Below, piece after piece: positions 8,963 through 17,373 of a stretch of 64,000 bases of DNA. Where the stretch lies: contig NZ_LMHV01000040.1 in assembly GCF_001429725.1 (NCBI RefSeq), forward strand, positions 141,825 through 205,824, read 5' to 3'. Both the position numbers and the translations under genes were made by a program. Source of the DNA: Rhizobium sp. Root708. Its GTDB lineage: Bacteria > Pseudomonadota > Alphaproteobacteria > Rhizobiales > Rhizobiaceae. Within the stretch, counting starts at the first letter, position 1, and the number at the start of each line of letters is the position of its first letter. The notes under the pieces were generated by a model. The model worked only from the letters and a program-made list of their open reading frames with translations, had not been told where the DNA came from and made no database searches.

Positions 8963-10000
8963 ATGACGACTGTTGATACTGCGCACCGCCCGGCGGGTCA
9001 CCCGCCCGTGAAATCCGGCAAGGTGGGCGTCCTGCTCGTCAATCTCGGCACCCCTGACGGTACCGACTACACGTCCATGCGCCGCTATCTGAAGGAATTC
9101 CTGACCGACAAGCGCGTCATCGAGTGGTCGCCGTGGAAGTGGTACCCGATCCTCTTCGGCATCGTCCTCAACACCCGCCCCGGTAAGGTCGGCAAGGCCT
9201 ACGAGCTGATTTGGAACAAGGACAAGAACGAAAGCTACCTGCGGACCTATACCCGCAGCCAGGCCGAGCTGATGGCCGATCGTCTCAAGGACCTGCCCAA
9301 CGTCCAGGTCGACTGGGCGATGCGTTACGGCACGCCGTCGATCGCATCGCGCATCCAGGCGTTGAAGGACGACGGTTGCGACAGGATCGTGCTGTTCCCG
9401 CTCTACCCGCAGTACGCTGCGGCAACGACGGCCACGGTCAACGACAAGGCTTTCCAGCATCTCCTCAAGATGCGCTGGCAGCCGGCGCTGCGCACCGTTC
9501 CCGACTATCACGACGACGACGCCTACATCGAGGCGCTTGCCAATTCGGTGACGAGCCACCTGGCAACGCTCGACTGGGAACCGGAAAAGATCCTCGCCTC
9601 CTTCCACGGCATCCCGATGTCCTACTTCCGGAAGGGCGATCCCTACTATTGCCAATGCCAGAAGACCGGTCGCCTGTTGCGCGAACGGCTGGGATTGTCC
9701 GAAGACAAATTCATGGTGACCTTCCAGTCCCGTTTCGGGCCTGAAGAGTGGCTGCAGCCCTACACCGACAAGACCGTCGAGAAGCTCGCGCAGGATGGCG
9801 TCAAGAAGATCGCCGTCCTCAACCCCGGCTTCGTTTCCGACTGCCTGGAAACGCTCGAGGAAATCGCCGAACAGGCCGCCCATTCCTTCCACGAGAACGG
9901 CGGCGAGAAATTCGCCCACATCCCCTGCCTCAACGACAGCGAGGACGGCATGCGGGTGCTGGAAAAGGTCGTCCGCCGCGAACTGCTCGGCTGGGTCTGA
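8963..10000 (+). CDS. hemH: Ferrochelatase
   Basis: This 345-residue enzyme inserts Fe2+ into protoporphyrin IX, the last step of heme synthesis, usually at the inner face of the cytoplasmic membrane. The sequence carries GVLLVNLGTPDGTDY near residue 22, the catalytic histidine in SFHGIPMSYFRKGDPYYCQC (about residues 213-232), the QSRFGPEEWLQPYTD motif (about 255-269) and GFVSDCLETLEEI (about 289-301). Length and motif order are those of bacterial HemH. It has its own leader after the terminator at 8862 and is followed by a convergent que operon. Confidence 0.96.
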   Translation: MTTVDTAHRPAGHPPVKSGKVGVLLVNLGTPDGTDYTSMRRYLKEFLTDKRVIEWSPWKWYPILFGIVLNTRPGKVGKAYELIWNKDKNESYLRTYTRSQAELMADRLKDLPNVQVDWAMRYGTPSIASRIQALKDDGCDRIVLFPLYPQYAAATTATVNDKAFQHLLKMRWQPALRTVPDYHDDDAYIEALANSVTSHLATLDWEPEKILASFHGIPMSYFRKGDPYYCQCQKTGRLLRERLGLSEDKFMVTFQSRFGPEEWLQPYTDKTVEKLAQDGVKKIAVLNPGFVSDCLETLEEIAEQAAHSFHENGGEKFAHIPCLNDSEDGMRVLEKVVRRELLGWV

Positions 10001-10015
10001 TCAGACGGGTAGGCC

Positions 10016-10150
10016 CCTGGGAAACACCCCCTCTGGCTTGCCGGTCATCTCCCCGGGGAAAATCCTGAGTGACCGCCGGCCCGTCAGGCGCTGGCGCTTC
10101 ACCCGGGTTAAGCCTCCCCCTTGTGGGGAGGGTTGGGAGGGGTCTTGGCA
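10016..10150. repeat. Rhizobial-type intergenic palindromic element
   Basis: Between the convergent hemH and queE ends lie two arms rich in short palindromic C/G runs: ACCCCCTCTGGCTTGCCGGT with CATCTCCCC (10024-10056), and CCTCCCCCTTGTGGGGAGGG followed by TTGGGAGGGGTCTT (10112-10147). This wording is characteristic of the mosaic intergenic repeats scattered through Rhizobiaceae genomes (RIME-like). It can fold and may serve as a transcript end for both neighbours. Copy number cannot be judged from one window. Confidence 0.6.
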
Positions 10151-10168
10151 GCGGGCGACACAACCCCT

Positions 10169-10906
10169 TCACACGCCGCGCTTGTTCCCCCACAGCAGAA
10201 CATGCAGCTGGGGCAGCACGCGGGCCTCGAACCACCGGTCCTCGGTCACCTTGTCGATCAGCCACAGCATCCGGTCCATGATGCCGTCAATATCGACGCG
10301 CGCATCGTCGTCATCGGGCGGCGGTGGCGTATGGTTCCCCGGCTGTAGATAGACGGAGAGATCTGGATAACGCGCAGCCGCCTCACGGGCATAGGCATAG
10401 TCGCGATCGTCGAAAACCACGATCTTCAACGCGATCGCGGGTCCGTTGCCCGCCAAGCGAAGACAGTCCGCGAAGTCATCCCAATCCGTCGCCATGCCGC
10501 TCGACGGCGGCTTCGGGCTCAGCACCAGCGCATCGAGATCGGCAAACCATTCCTTGGCGACGCTGCCCTGCGTCTCAAGCGCGAACTTGTAGCCTTGCGC
10601 ATGCCCGTGTGCGATGAGACCGCCAAGCGGCTGGATCGCCGGATTGCCACCTGATAGCGACACCATCAGCGGCTTGCCGCCGGAAAGTCGCGTCACCTCG
10701 GCCCATATGCCATCGACCGTCATCGGCAGCCATTGGTCGCGGTATTCGCTATCGACAGCATGCAGGCTGTCGCACCACGAACAGCGATAATCGCAGCCGC
10801 CGGTGCGGACGAAGACGGTCGGCAGGCCGATCAGGACGCCCTCTCCCTGGATCGTCGGCCCGAAGATCTCGCTGACGCGGATCTGCGCCTCGCGAACCCC
10901 GCTCAT
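10169..10906 (-). CDS. queE: 7-carboxy-7-deazaguanine synthase
   Basis: The 245-residue radical-SAM enzyme converts 6-carboxy-tetrahydropterin to 7-carboxy-7-deazaguanine in queuosine synthesis. The cluster motif CxxxCxxC is C38-DYR-C42-SW-C45, preceded by GPTIQGEG and followed by the SLSGGNPA segment typical of QueE. ATG 10906 overlaps the queD stop (ATGA), which fixes the start; a longer in-frame extension to 10981 lies inside queD. It is the last gene of the queC-queD-queE operon. Confidence 0.94.
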   Translation of the reverse strand: MSGVREAQIRVSEIFGPTIQGEGVLIGLPTVFVRTGGCDYRCSWCDSLHAVDSEYRDQWLPMTVDGIWAEVTRLSGGKPLMVSLSGGNPAIQPLGGLIAHGHAQGYKFALETQGSVAKEWFADLDALVLSPKPPSSGMATDWDDFADCLRLAGNGPAIALKIVVFDDRDYAYAREAAARYPDLSVYLQPGNHTPPPPDDDDARVDIDGIMDRMLWLIDKVTEDRWFEARVLPQLHVLLWGNKRGV

Positions 10907-11259
10907 GGCCGGTATTCCGCCCAGGTCTTCGGCGTCTCGCTGACGCGCACGGCCGACGTCTCCGGCAGCCGCTCCTTGCACCAGTCGTAGAAGTGCTTGG
11001 CGAGATATTCCGAGGTGACACGGTCATGGCCGAACACCTCGTTCAGGTGCCGATGGTCGAAGCGCTCGTCGATGTAGCGCTTCAGCGGCGAAAGCTCGTG
11101 ATAGTCGCGAACGAAACCGTTCTCATCGAGTTCCGCAGACGCAAGCTCGACCACGACGATGTAATTGTGCCCATGCAGCCGCGCACACTGGTGATCGGCA
11201 GGCAGATGCGTCAGCTGGTGCGAAGCGGAGAAGTGGAATTCCTTGGTGATGCGAAACAT
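10903..11259 (-). CDS. queD: 6-carboxy-5,6,7,8-tetrahydropterin synthase
   Basis: This 118-residue enzyme makes 6-carboxy-tetrahydropterin from dihydroneopterin triphosphate. The zinc ligands are visible as SASH (H14) and the HGH pair (H29, H31), with the catalytic cysteine C25 in the canonical CxxxHGH arrangement (CARLHGHNY). Later His and Glu residues (ERFDHRHLNEV; VRVSETP) complete the active site. Its ATG begins in the last base of queC and its TGA overlaps queE, so translation of the three genes is tightly coupled. Confidence 0.95.
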   Translation of the reverse strand: MFRITKEFHFSASHQLTHLPADHQCARLHGHNYIVVVELASAELDENGFVRDYHELSPLKRYIDERFDHRHLNEVFGHDRVTSEYLAKHFYDWCKERLPETSAVRVSETPKTWAEYRP

Positions 11260-11969
11260 CACTTCACCTCCCTGGCCGAATAGCCTGACGTTGCGGCCTC
11301 CCAGAAATCCGGATCCTCGTATTCCGTCGGATCGGCGATACCGGCCAGATGAAAAGCCTCGCGCCGCTCGACACAGGTGCCGCAGCGCCCGCAATGGCGC
11401 GTACCGCCCTTGTAGCAGGACCACGTCTCGGCAAAGGGTGTCCCGTATTTCGCACCGTCGGTGACGATATCGGCCTTGGAAACGGTGACATAAGGAGCAA
11501 GCAGCGAGACGCTGGCATAACCATCGAGCGCCTTGTTCTGCATGTCCTGAAAGGCATCGATGAAACCCGGCCGGCAATCCGGATAGATGAAATGGTCGCC
11601 GCCATGCACCGCAACGGCCACCGCATCCGCCTTTTGGGCGGCCGCGAGGCCGAAGGCGATCGCCAGCATGATGGCGTTGCGGTTCGGCACAACCGTCGCC
11701 TTCATCGTCTCCTCGGCATAGTGGCCATCCGGCACGTCGACATCGTCGGTCAACGCCGATCCCGTCAGGTGCCGGCCGATTGTCCGGATATCGATGATCT
11801 GATGCGGCACGCCGAGCCGCTTGGCGCAAACCGTGGCGAAGTCCAGTTCCTTGCGATGTCGCTGTCCGTAATCGAAGGAAAGCAGGCTGATGAGTTGATG
11901 CTCCGCTGCGACCTTATGGGCGAGCGAAATGGAGTCCAATCCGCCGGAGCAGATGACGATGGTCTTCAT
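11259..11969 (-). CDS. queC: 7-cyano-7-deazaguanine (preQ0) synthase
   Basis: This 236-residue ATP-dependent enzyme turns 7-carboxy-7-deazaguanine into preQ0. The pyrophosphatase loop SGGLDS is at residues 8-13, and the zinc-binding cysteines lie in CYKGGTRHCGRCGTCVERR toward the C-terminus. It is the first gene of the queC-queD-queE operon and sits directly behind a preQ1-I riboswitch whose 3' part contains its ribosome-binding site. queF, queA and tgt are not in the window. Confidence 0.96.
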   Translation of the reverse strand: MKTIVICSGGLDSISLAHKVAAEHQLISLLSFDYGQRHRKELDFATVCAKRLGVPHQIIDIRTIGRHLTGSALTDDVDVPDGHYAEETMKATVVPNRNAIMLAIAFGLAAAQKADAVAVAVHGGDHFIYPDCRPGFIDAFQDMQNKALDGYASVSLLAPYVTVSKADIVTDGAKYGTPFAETWSCYKGGTRHCGRCGTCVERREAFHLAGIADPTEYEDPDFWEAATSGYSAREVK

Positions 11970-11977
11970 GATGAGGA

Positions 11978-12010
11978 TCCCTTGTTTTGACCGGGTGGGC
12001 TGCGACCGGT
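11978..12010 (-). promoter_or_regulatory. preQ1-I riboswitch controlling queC-queD-queE
   Basis: Read on the minus strand, ACCGG (12010-12006) and CCGGT (11994-11990) form the five-base-pair P1 stem around an 11-base loop starting UCGCAG and containing CCC. An A-rich joiner (CAAAACAA) then leads to GGG(A) at 11981-11978, which can pair with the loop CCC to make the H-type pseudoknot. The wording GGUCGCAG...CAAAACAAGGG closely resembles the known compact class I preQ1 aptamer (Thermoanaerobacter tengcongensis type). The GGGA is also the Shine-Dalgarno sequence, nine bases before the queC ATG, so ligand binding should block translation of queC. Confidence 0.9.
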
Positions 12011-12171
12011 ATTTCCTGCGGGTCTTCTAGGCCAAACTGGCCCCGTTGTGAATAGTCAGCGGAACCCCCATATCGAATCCACGAACTGACGACGCCGCCG
12101 GCCAAAGTCACTGGCGTTTGAAGTCGGCTCGTTTAAGGTTGCGTCAGTCGATTCTATCGCGGAGGAGTTTC

Positions 12172-13179
12172 ATGGTTTTGGGCGGCTTTGACATCGTTGT
12201 TATTGCTCTGGTCATCTTTGTCATCCTGGTCCTGTTTGCTGGGATCAAGACGGTGCCGCAGGGCTATCGCTACACGATCGAGCGCTTCGGCCGCTACACC
12301 CGCACGCTGGAACCCGGCCTCAACCTGATCACGCCCTTCATCGAGCGCGTCGGTGCCCGCATGAACGTCATGGAACAGGTCCTCAGTGTGCCGACCCAGG
12401 AAGTCATCACCAAGGACAACGCCTCGGTTTCTGCCGATGCCGTTGCCTTCTACCAGATCTTGAATGCCGCCGAGGCCGCCTATCAGGTCTCGAACCTCGA
12501 GAACGCCATCCTCAACCTGACGATGACCAACATCCGCTCGGTCATGGGCTCCATGGATCTCGACGAGCTGCTGTCGAACCGCGACGCGATCAACGATCGC
12601 CTGCTGCGCGTCGTCGACGATGCGGTGCGCCCGTGGGGCATCAAGGTCACGCGCGTCGAGATCAAGGACATCCAGCCGCCGCGCGACCTCGTCGACGCGA
12701 TGGCGCGGCAGATGAAGGCCGAGCGCGAAAAGCGCGCTCAGGTTCTGGAGGCCGAGGGCTCGAGAAATGCGCAGATCCTCAGGGCCGAAGGCGCCAAGCA
12801 GTCGGCGATCCTGCAGGCTGAAGGTCAGCGCGAAGCGGCGTTCAGAAACGCCGAAGCGCGCGAGCGTCTGGCCGAGGCCGAAGCCAAGGCCACGAAGATG
12901 GTCTCGGAAGCGATCGCCGTCGGTGACATTCAGGCGATCAACTACTTCGTGGCGCAGAAATACACCGAAGCCCTCACTTCGATCGGCTCGGCAAGCAACT
13001 CCAAGGTGGTTCTGATGCCGATCGAGGCCTCGTCGATCCTGGGGTCGCTGAGCGGTATCGGCGCCATTGCCAAGGAAGTTTTCGGTGACGGCTCCACCCC
13101 GCCGACACGGCCGGCCCGCCAGGCGCCGCCGCGTTCGACGCCGACGATCAATCCCTTCAATCCCGACGGAGATCGATAA
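12172..13179 (+). CDS. qmcA: SPFH/stomatin-family membrane protein (QmcA-like)
   Basis: The 335-residue protein has one N-terminal membrane helix (about residues 5-27), the SPFH/band-7 domain (about 28-190; KTVPQGYRYTIERFGRYTRTLEPGLN region) and a long Glu/Ala/Arg-rich coiled coil (about 190-260; repeated EAEGSRNAQILRAEG-like units) ending in a Pro-rich tail. Such proteins form cage-like oligomers in the inner membrane that influence FtsH protease and membrane quality control. The start is fixed by GGAGGAG at 12161-12167. The NfeD partner begins three bases after the stop, the usual pairing of this family. Confidence 0.9.
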   Translation: MVLGGFDIVVIALVIFVILVLFAGIKTVPQGYRYTIERFGRYTRTLEPGLNLITPFIERVGARMNVMEQVLSVPTQEVITKDNASVSADAVAFYQILNAAEAAYQVSNLENAILNLTMTNIRSVMGSMDLDELLSNRDAINDRLLRVVDDAVRPWGIKVTRVEIKDIQPPRDLVDAMARQMKAEREKRAQVLEAEGSRNAQILRAEGAKQSAILQAEGQREAAFRNAEARERLAEAEAKATKMVSEAIAVGDIQAINYFVAQKYTEALTSIGSASNSKVVLMPIEASSILGSLSGIGAIAKEVFGDGSTPPTRPARQAPPRSTPTINPFNPDGDR

Positions 13180-13182
13180 GCC

Positions 13183-13638
13183 ATGATCGCCCGGATCGCA
13201 GCGGAGCTTGGACCTTGGAGCTGGTGGGTCGCCGGCATGGTGCTGCTGGCAGCGGAGCTGGCGGCGCCCGGTTTCTTTCTGGTGTGGATCGGGATTGCGG
13301 CGATCGTCGTCGGCGCTGTTTCGCTGCTCTTCTGGGACAGCGCGTTCTGGGTCTGGCAGCTGCAGGCAATTCTCTTCGCCATCCTCGCCGTCGCCGCCAC
13401 CTTCGTCGGCCGAAAGCTGACAAGGGAGCATGGAGCGAGCGATGAACCTTTCCTCAATCAGCGCGGTGCAAGCCTCGTCGGGCGCACCGCAACGCTTGCG
13501 GAACCCATCCTAGAGGGACGCGGCCGCATCCGGCTCGACGACACCCAATGGCAGGTCATGGGCCCCGATCTGCCGATCGGAGCGCGCGTCAAGGTCGTGT
13601 CCAGCAACGGCCGCGATCTGACAGTCGAGGAAACCTGA
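13183..13638 (+). CDS. NfeD family membrane protein
   Basis: The 151-residue protein has membrane segments at about residues 13-42 and 45-75 (GMVLLAAELAAPGFFLVWIGIA; VWQLQAILFAILAVAATF), followed by a C-terminal OB-fold NfeD domain (about 90-150; RGASLVGRTATLAEPILEGRGRI). This is the short NfeD1b form, which works with the adjacent SPFH protein. It is in an operon with qmcA (three-base gap). Its TGA directly abuts the stop of the convergent kdsD. Confidence 0.88.
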   Translation: MIARIAAELGPWSWWVAGMVLLAAELAAPGFFLVWIGIAAIVVGAVSLLFWDSAFWVWQLQAILFAILAVAATFVGRKLTREHGASDEPFLNQRGASLVGRTATLAEPILEGRGRIRLDDTQWQVMGPDLPIGARVKVVSSNGRDLTVEET

Positions 13639-14640
13639 TCAGGCGACGCCGATCCTCAGAAGATCGTGGAAGTGCACGAGGCCAACCGGTTTGTTGTCCT
13701 CGTCGACGACGATCAATGCGCCGATGTTGTTCTGATTGAGCATGGCAAGCGCCGCGGTCGCAAGAACCGTCGGCTTCACGGTCTTCGGCGTGCGGGTCAT
13801 GATGTCGTCAACGACGAGCTCGGCCAGATTGCGGGCAAGATTGCGCGCAAGGTCGCCCTCGGTGATGATCCCGCAGAGCCGCCCGTCATCATCGAGAATT
13901 CCGACGCAGCCGAAATGCTTGCGCGACAGTGTCGAAATGGCTTCCGGGAGTGACGTTCCCTTCGCCACCAGCGGCACACGGTCGCCGGTGTGCATGATAT
14001 CGGCAACGTGGCTGAGGCTGGCGCCGAGTTTTCCGCCCGGATGGAAAACGTGGAAGTCGCGCGCGCTGAAGCCCCGCTTCTCCAAGAGAGCGATCGCCAG
14101 CGCGTCCCCCATCGCCAACTGCATCAGCGTCGAGGTCGTCGGCGCCAGTCCGTGCGGACATGCTTCCTCTTCGTTCGGCATCAGCAGCACGATGTCAGAA
14201 GCCTTCGCCAGCGACGACTGCTCGGAGCAGGTCAGCGAAACCAGCGGAATGGAGAAGCGGCGCGTATAGGCGATGATGTTGCGCAGTTCCGCACTCTCGC
14301 CGCCCTTAGAAAGAGCGATGACGACATCGGTCGTGCCGATCATGCCGAGATCGCCGTGATTGGCTTCGGCGGCGTGGACGAAGAAGGCCGGCGTTCCCGT
14401 CGAGGCAAGCGTGGCGGCGACCTTCACGCCGATATGGCCGCTCTTGCCGACACCCGTGACGATAACCCGGCCGGCAATGTTGCTGATAGTTTCCACGGCC
14501 CGGATGAAGGGCTCGGCCAGTCCGTTGTCGAATGCGCGCTCGAGCGATTCCAGTGCACGCCGTTCGGTGGCGACGGTACGCTTCGCGGATTGAAGGATGC
14601 CGTCTTCGGTGAGATTTGCCGCTGCCTTTGTCATGGCCAT
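13639..14640 (-). CDS. kdsD: Arabinose-5-phosphate isomerase (KpsF/GutQ family)
   Basis: This 333-residue enzyme should interconvert ribulose-5-phosphate and arabinose-5-phosphate for KDO (3-deoxy-manno-octulosonate) synthesis and so for LPS. The N-terminal SIS domain (about residues 40-180) shows VTGVGKSGHIGVKVAATLAS and AEANHGDLGM with the conserved His-Gly-Asp. Two CBS domains follow (about 210-330; DIMHTGDRVPLV and DIMTRTPKTVKP). Two in-frame ATGs (14640 and 14634) are possible starts. It is divergent from the outer-membrane barrel gene, with about 117 bases between them. Confidence 0.9.
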   Translation of the reverse strand: MAMTKAAANLTEDGILQSAKRTVATERRALESLERAFDNGLAEPFIRAVETISNIAGRVIVTGVGKSGHIGVKVAATLASTGTPAFFVHAAEANHGDLGMIGTTDVVIALSKGGESAELRNIIAYTRRFSIPLVSLTCSEQSSLAKASDIVLLMPNEEEACPHGLAPTTSTLMQLAMGDALAIALLEKRGFSARDFHVFHPGGKLGASLSHVADIMHTGDRVPLVAKGTSLPEAISTLSRKHFGCVGILDDDGRLCGIITEGDLARNLARNLAELVVDDIMTRTPKTVKPTVLATAALAMLNQNNIGALIVVDEDNKPVGLVHFHDLLRIGVA

Positions 14641-14757
14641 GCGTTAGCGGTTTTCATCCGCCGTGTCCATCGGCCGGAGACTGGCCGCAGGCAACGAATG
14701 ATTAACCACGAGGGTTTACGTTCGGGTAATAATTCGAAGCATGCCGAGCGCACATTC

Positions 14758-16281
14758 ATGGCCCACTGGAGAAACACGAGCAGTCTGACGCCGCTCCGCG
14801 CGGCGTGCGTTGCCGTGTCGGCAGCCCTCGGCTGCGTGGCGCTTCAGCCCGGTCATGCGCAGGCACAATCTACCCAGACGACGCGCTCGGCCGCGAATTC
14901 GCCGGCAGCGCCCATTTCGCCAATCGGCGATGACAGCGCCAATACCGATGACGCATCGGCACCCAGGGCCGCGACCGCCGATGACGACGCGACCGCCACA
15001 AGCACAACCGCGGCGAAAACGACCGGCGACCAGCCGGTAAGCGACGAGACGACAGGCTCGATCCTCGATGAGGACATACTGCGTCTCAACACGCGCGAAC
15101 CGGCACTCGACGAACGCCTGCCCGCACGCAAACCGGACGCTTACGTCTCGACCGAGGAAACGCCGGGAATTCGCGTCGGCACGTTCGTGCTTCGACCGAC
15201 GGTAACGCAGAGCGTCAACGCCGAGACCCAGCGGGATGGCGACGTCAAGCAGACACGCGGCTTCCTCGAAACCGATTTTCTCGCCACCCTGACGTCCGAC
15301 TGGGCCCTGCACCAGCTGACGATCACGACGCAGGGTGCGTGGCAGCAGAATTTCACCGGTGAAGGCGAAGAGCAGCCGGACTTCAAGATCAATGGGGACC
15401 TGCGCCTCGACCTGCCCGAGGATACCACCGCCCACCTGACCGGCGGCTACCATTTCTACCGTGAGGATACTGACGATCCGAACGCCGTGCAGGACGCCGA
15501 CAAGCAGTCCGATGTTCAGGAACTCTCCGTCGGCGCCTCGATCGAGCGCGACTTCGGCATATTGCGCGGCAGCACCGGGATCGACCTGACGCGAACGATC
15601 TACTCGGACGCCACGCTGAGCGACGGCACGACTGTCAACCTCAGCGACAGAAACGAGACGAGCGGCACACTTCGCGGCCGTATCGGCTACGAATTGTCAC
15701 CGGCCCTCATTCCCTTCCTCGAGGCGAACGTCGGCAAGACGATCTACGACGATACGGTCGACAGCGCCGGCTATCGCCGCTCCGGCCAATCCTACGGCGC
15801 CAAGGTCGGCGTCGAAGTCGACATGGGCGAGAAACTGCGCGGCGAGGTCGGGATCGGTTATGAGGTCGCGACCTTCGATGACGATCGTCTCTCGGATATC
15901 GACGCGGGCGTCATCGACGCCCATCTCCTGTGGTCGCCGCTACGCGGAACGGATATCGATTTCGGTTTGCAGACCAGCATCCAGCCCTCGACCACGGCGG
16001 GCGAGTCGGGCTACGTCTCGCATGCCCTGACGACGACCGTCAGCCATCAGCTGCGTGACAATCTGGTCGGCACCTTCCTCGGCGGCATTACCTTGCGCGA
16101 CTACCCTTCGGATAGCCCGACCAACGACGAGACCGTCTATACGACGAGCGCCGGCCTGACCTGGAACATCAACCGCTACCTCGATCTGACTACGACGATC
16201 GGCTACGAAGTGACCTCCAGAAAAACAAGCGCCGACTCGCAGCAACTGCGAGCCGGCGTCGGTCTCAAACTGAAACGCTGA
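14758..16281 (+). CDS. Outer-membrane beta-barrel protein (BBP2-type)
   Basis: The 507-residue protein has a signal peptide (MAHWRNTSSLTPLR...GHAQA, cleavage near residue 38). A low-complexity Ala/Thr/Asp stretch follows (about 40-100), then about 380 residues of alternating strands rich in aromatic and Gly/Asp turns. It ends in a strand-like tail (LRAGVGLKLKR), although the terminal residue is Arg rather than the classic Phe. This matches the putative beta-barrel porin 2 family common in rhizobia; the role (transport or envelope biogenesis) is unknown. ATG 14758 was chosen because the signal peptide starts there; longer in-frame versions run across kdsD. It converges on galU. Confidence 0.75.
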   Translation: MAHWRNTSSLTPLRAACVAVSAALGCVALQPGHAQAQSTQTTRSAANSPAAPISPIGDDSANTDDASAPRAATADDDATATSTTAAKTTGDQPVSDETTGSILDEDILRLNTREPALDERLPARKPDAYVSTEETPGIRVGTFVLRPTVTQSVNAETQRDGDVKQTRGFLETDFLATLTSDWALHQLTITTQGAWQQNFTGEGEEQPDFKINGDLRLDLPEDTTAHLTGGYHFYREDTDDPNAVQDADKQSDVQELSVGASIERDFGILRGSTGIDLTRTIYSDATLSDGTTVNLSDRNETSGTLRGRIGYELSPALIPFLEANVGKTIYDDTVDSAGYRRSGQSYGAKVGVEVDMGEKLRGEVGIGYEVATFDDDRLSDIDAGVIDAHLLWSPLRGTDIDFGLQTSIQPSTTAGESGYVSHALTTTVSHQLRDNLVGTFLGGITLRDYPSDSPTNDETVYTTSAGLTWNINRYLDLTTTIGYEVTSRKTSADSQQLRAGVGLKLKR

Positions 16282-16285
16282 TCGC

Positions 16286-17173
16286 TCAGAGTGTCTTGAG
16301 CAGCGCCTTGAAGCCTTCTTCGACGGTCGGACGAATGTCCGCACGCTCCAGCGCGAACGCGACGTTGGCGAGGATGAAGCCATCCTTGGCGCCGCAGTCG
16401 TAGGTCGTGCCCTTGAAGTGGTAACCGGCGAAATCCTGATCCTTCAGCAGCTTCAGCATGCCGTCGGTGAGCTGGATCTCGTTGCCGGCGCCGCGCTCCT
16501 GGGTTTCGAGGATCTTGAAGACCTCGGGCTGCAGGATGTAGCGACCGTTGATGAAGAAGTTGGAAGGCGCAGTACCCTTGGCCGGCTTTTCGACCATATC
16601 GGTGATGCGGAAGCCGTCGCCGATCGCGTCGCCGACGCCGACGATACCGTACTTGTGCGCCTGTTCGGGTTCGCACTCTTCGACGGCGATGATGTTGCCG
16701 CCGCTCTGCGCATAAAGGTCGATCATCCCCTTCATGCAGCCCTTGCCTTCGCTCTTCATGATCATGTCAGGAAGAAGCAGGGCGAAAGGCTCATGGCCGA
16801 CGATCTCGCGTGCGCACCACACCGCATGTCCGAGACCGAGCGGCTCCTGCTGGCGGGTGAAGCTGACCGTACCAGCCTTGGGAAGCTGGCCGGCAAGCAG
16901 CGTCATTTCCGCCTTCTTGCTGCGCTCACGCAGGGTCTGCTCAAGCTCGAAATGGATGTCGAAGTAGTCTTCGATGATGTGCTTGTTGCGGCCCGTGACG
17001 AAAACGAATTGTTCGATCCCTGCTTCCAGAGCTTCGTCAACGACGTACTGAATGATCGGTTTATCAACGACCGTCAGCATTTCCTTCGGAACCGCCTTGG
17101 TGGCCGGAAGGAAGCGAGTCCCCAGACCTGCGACCGGAAATACAGCTTTGCGAACTTTCTTATGCTCTGCCAC
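16286..17173 (-). CDS. galU: UTP-glucose-1-phosphate uridylyltransferase
   Basis: This enzyme of 295 residues makes UDP-glucose from UTP and glucose-1-phosphate, feeding exopolysaccharide, LPS and cyclic glucan synthesis. The nucleotide-binding signature GLGTRFLPATKAVPKEML lies near residues 15-32, with FVFVTGRNK, LLPDMI and FINGRYILQPEVF later. The start was set at GTG 17173, because AGGAGG lies five bases upstream; a second GTG at 17197 would add eight residues but places that RBS inside the gene. It is called exoN in some rhizobia. Confidence 0.93.
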   Translation of the reverse strand: MAEHKKVRKAVFPVAGLGTRFLPATKAVPKEMLTVVDKPIIQYVVDEALEAGIEQFVFVTGRNKHIIEDYFDIHFELEQTLRERSKKAEMTLLAGQLPKAGTVSFTRQQEPLGLGHAVWCAREIVGHEPFALLLPDMIMKSEGKGCMKGMIDLYAQSGGNIIAVEECEPEQAHKYGIVGVGDAIGDGFRITDMVEKPAKGTAPSNFFINGRYILQPEVFKILETQERGAGNEIQLTDGMLKLLKDQDFAGYHFKGTTYDCGAKDGFILANVAFALERADIRPTVEEGFKALLKTL

Positions 17174-17373
17174 ACAATCCTCCTGCAGTGATTTCACCGC
17201 TTGAAATAAAAGGCATTTTTGATTGAACTAGACGAGATTTGCTACCGTTTTGCAAATGGTGACTGTGTTCATGGGTCATGGTAAAGAATTTGTTGACTCC
17301 GTTCGGTTAGTCTCAGGTCTGAGCGGGCTTTCGCGCTCTGCTGTGCCTGAAACGAAAGGACGGATGACCGCCG

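Noticed and set aside
13990..14757. Upstream extension of the outer-membrane barrel gene
   Set aside because: It crosses kdsD on the opposite strand; the signal peptide beginning at 14758 marks the real start.
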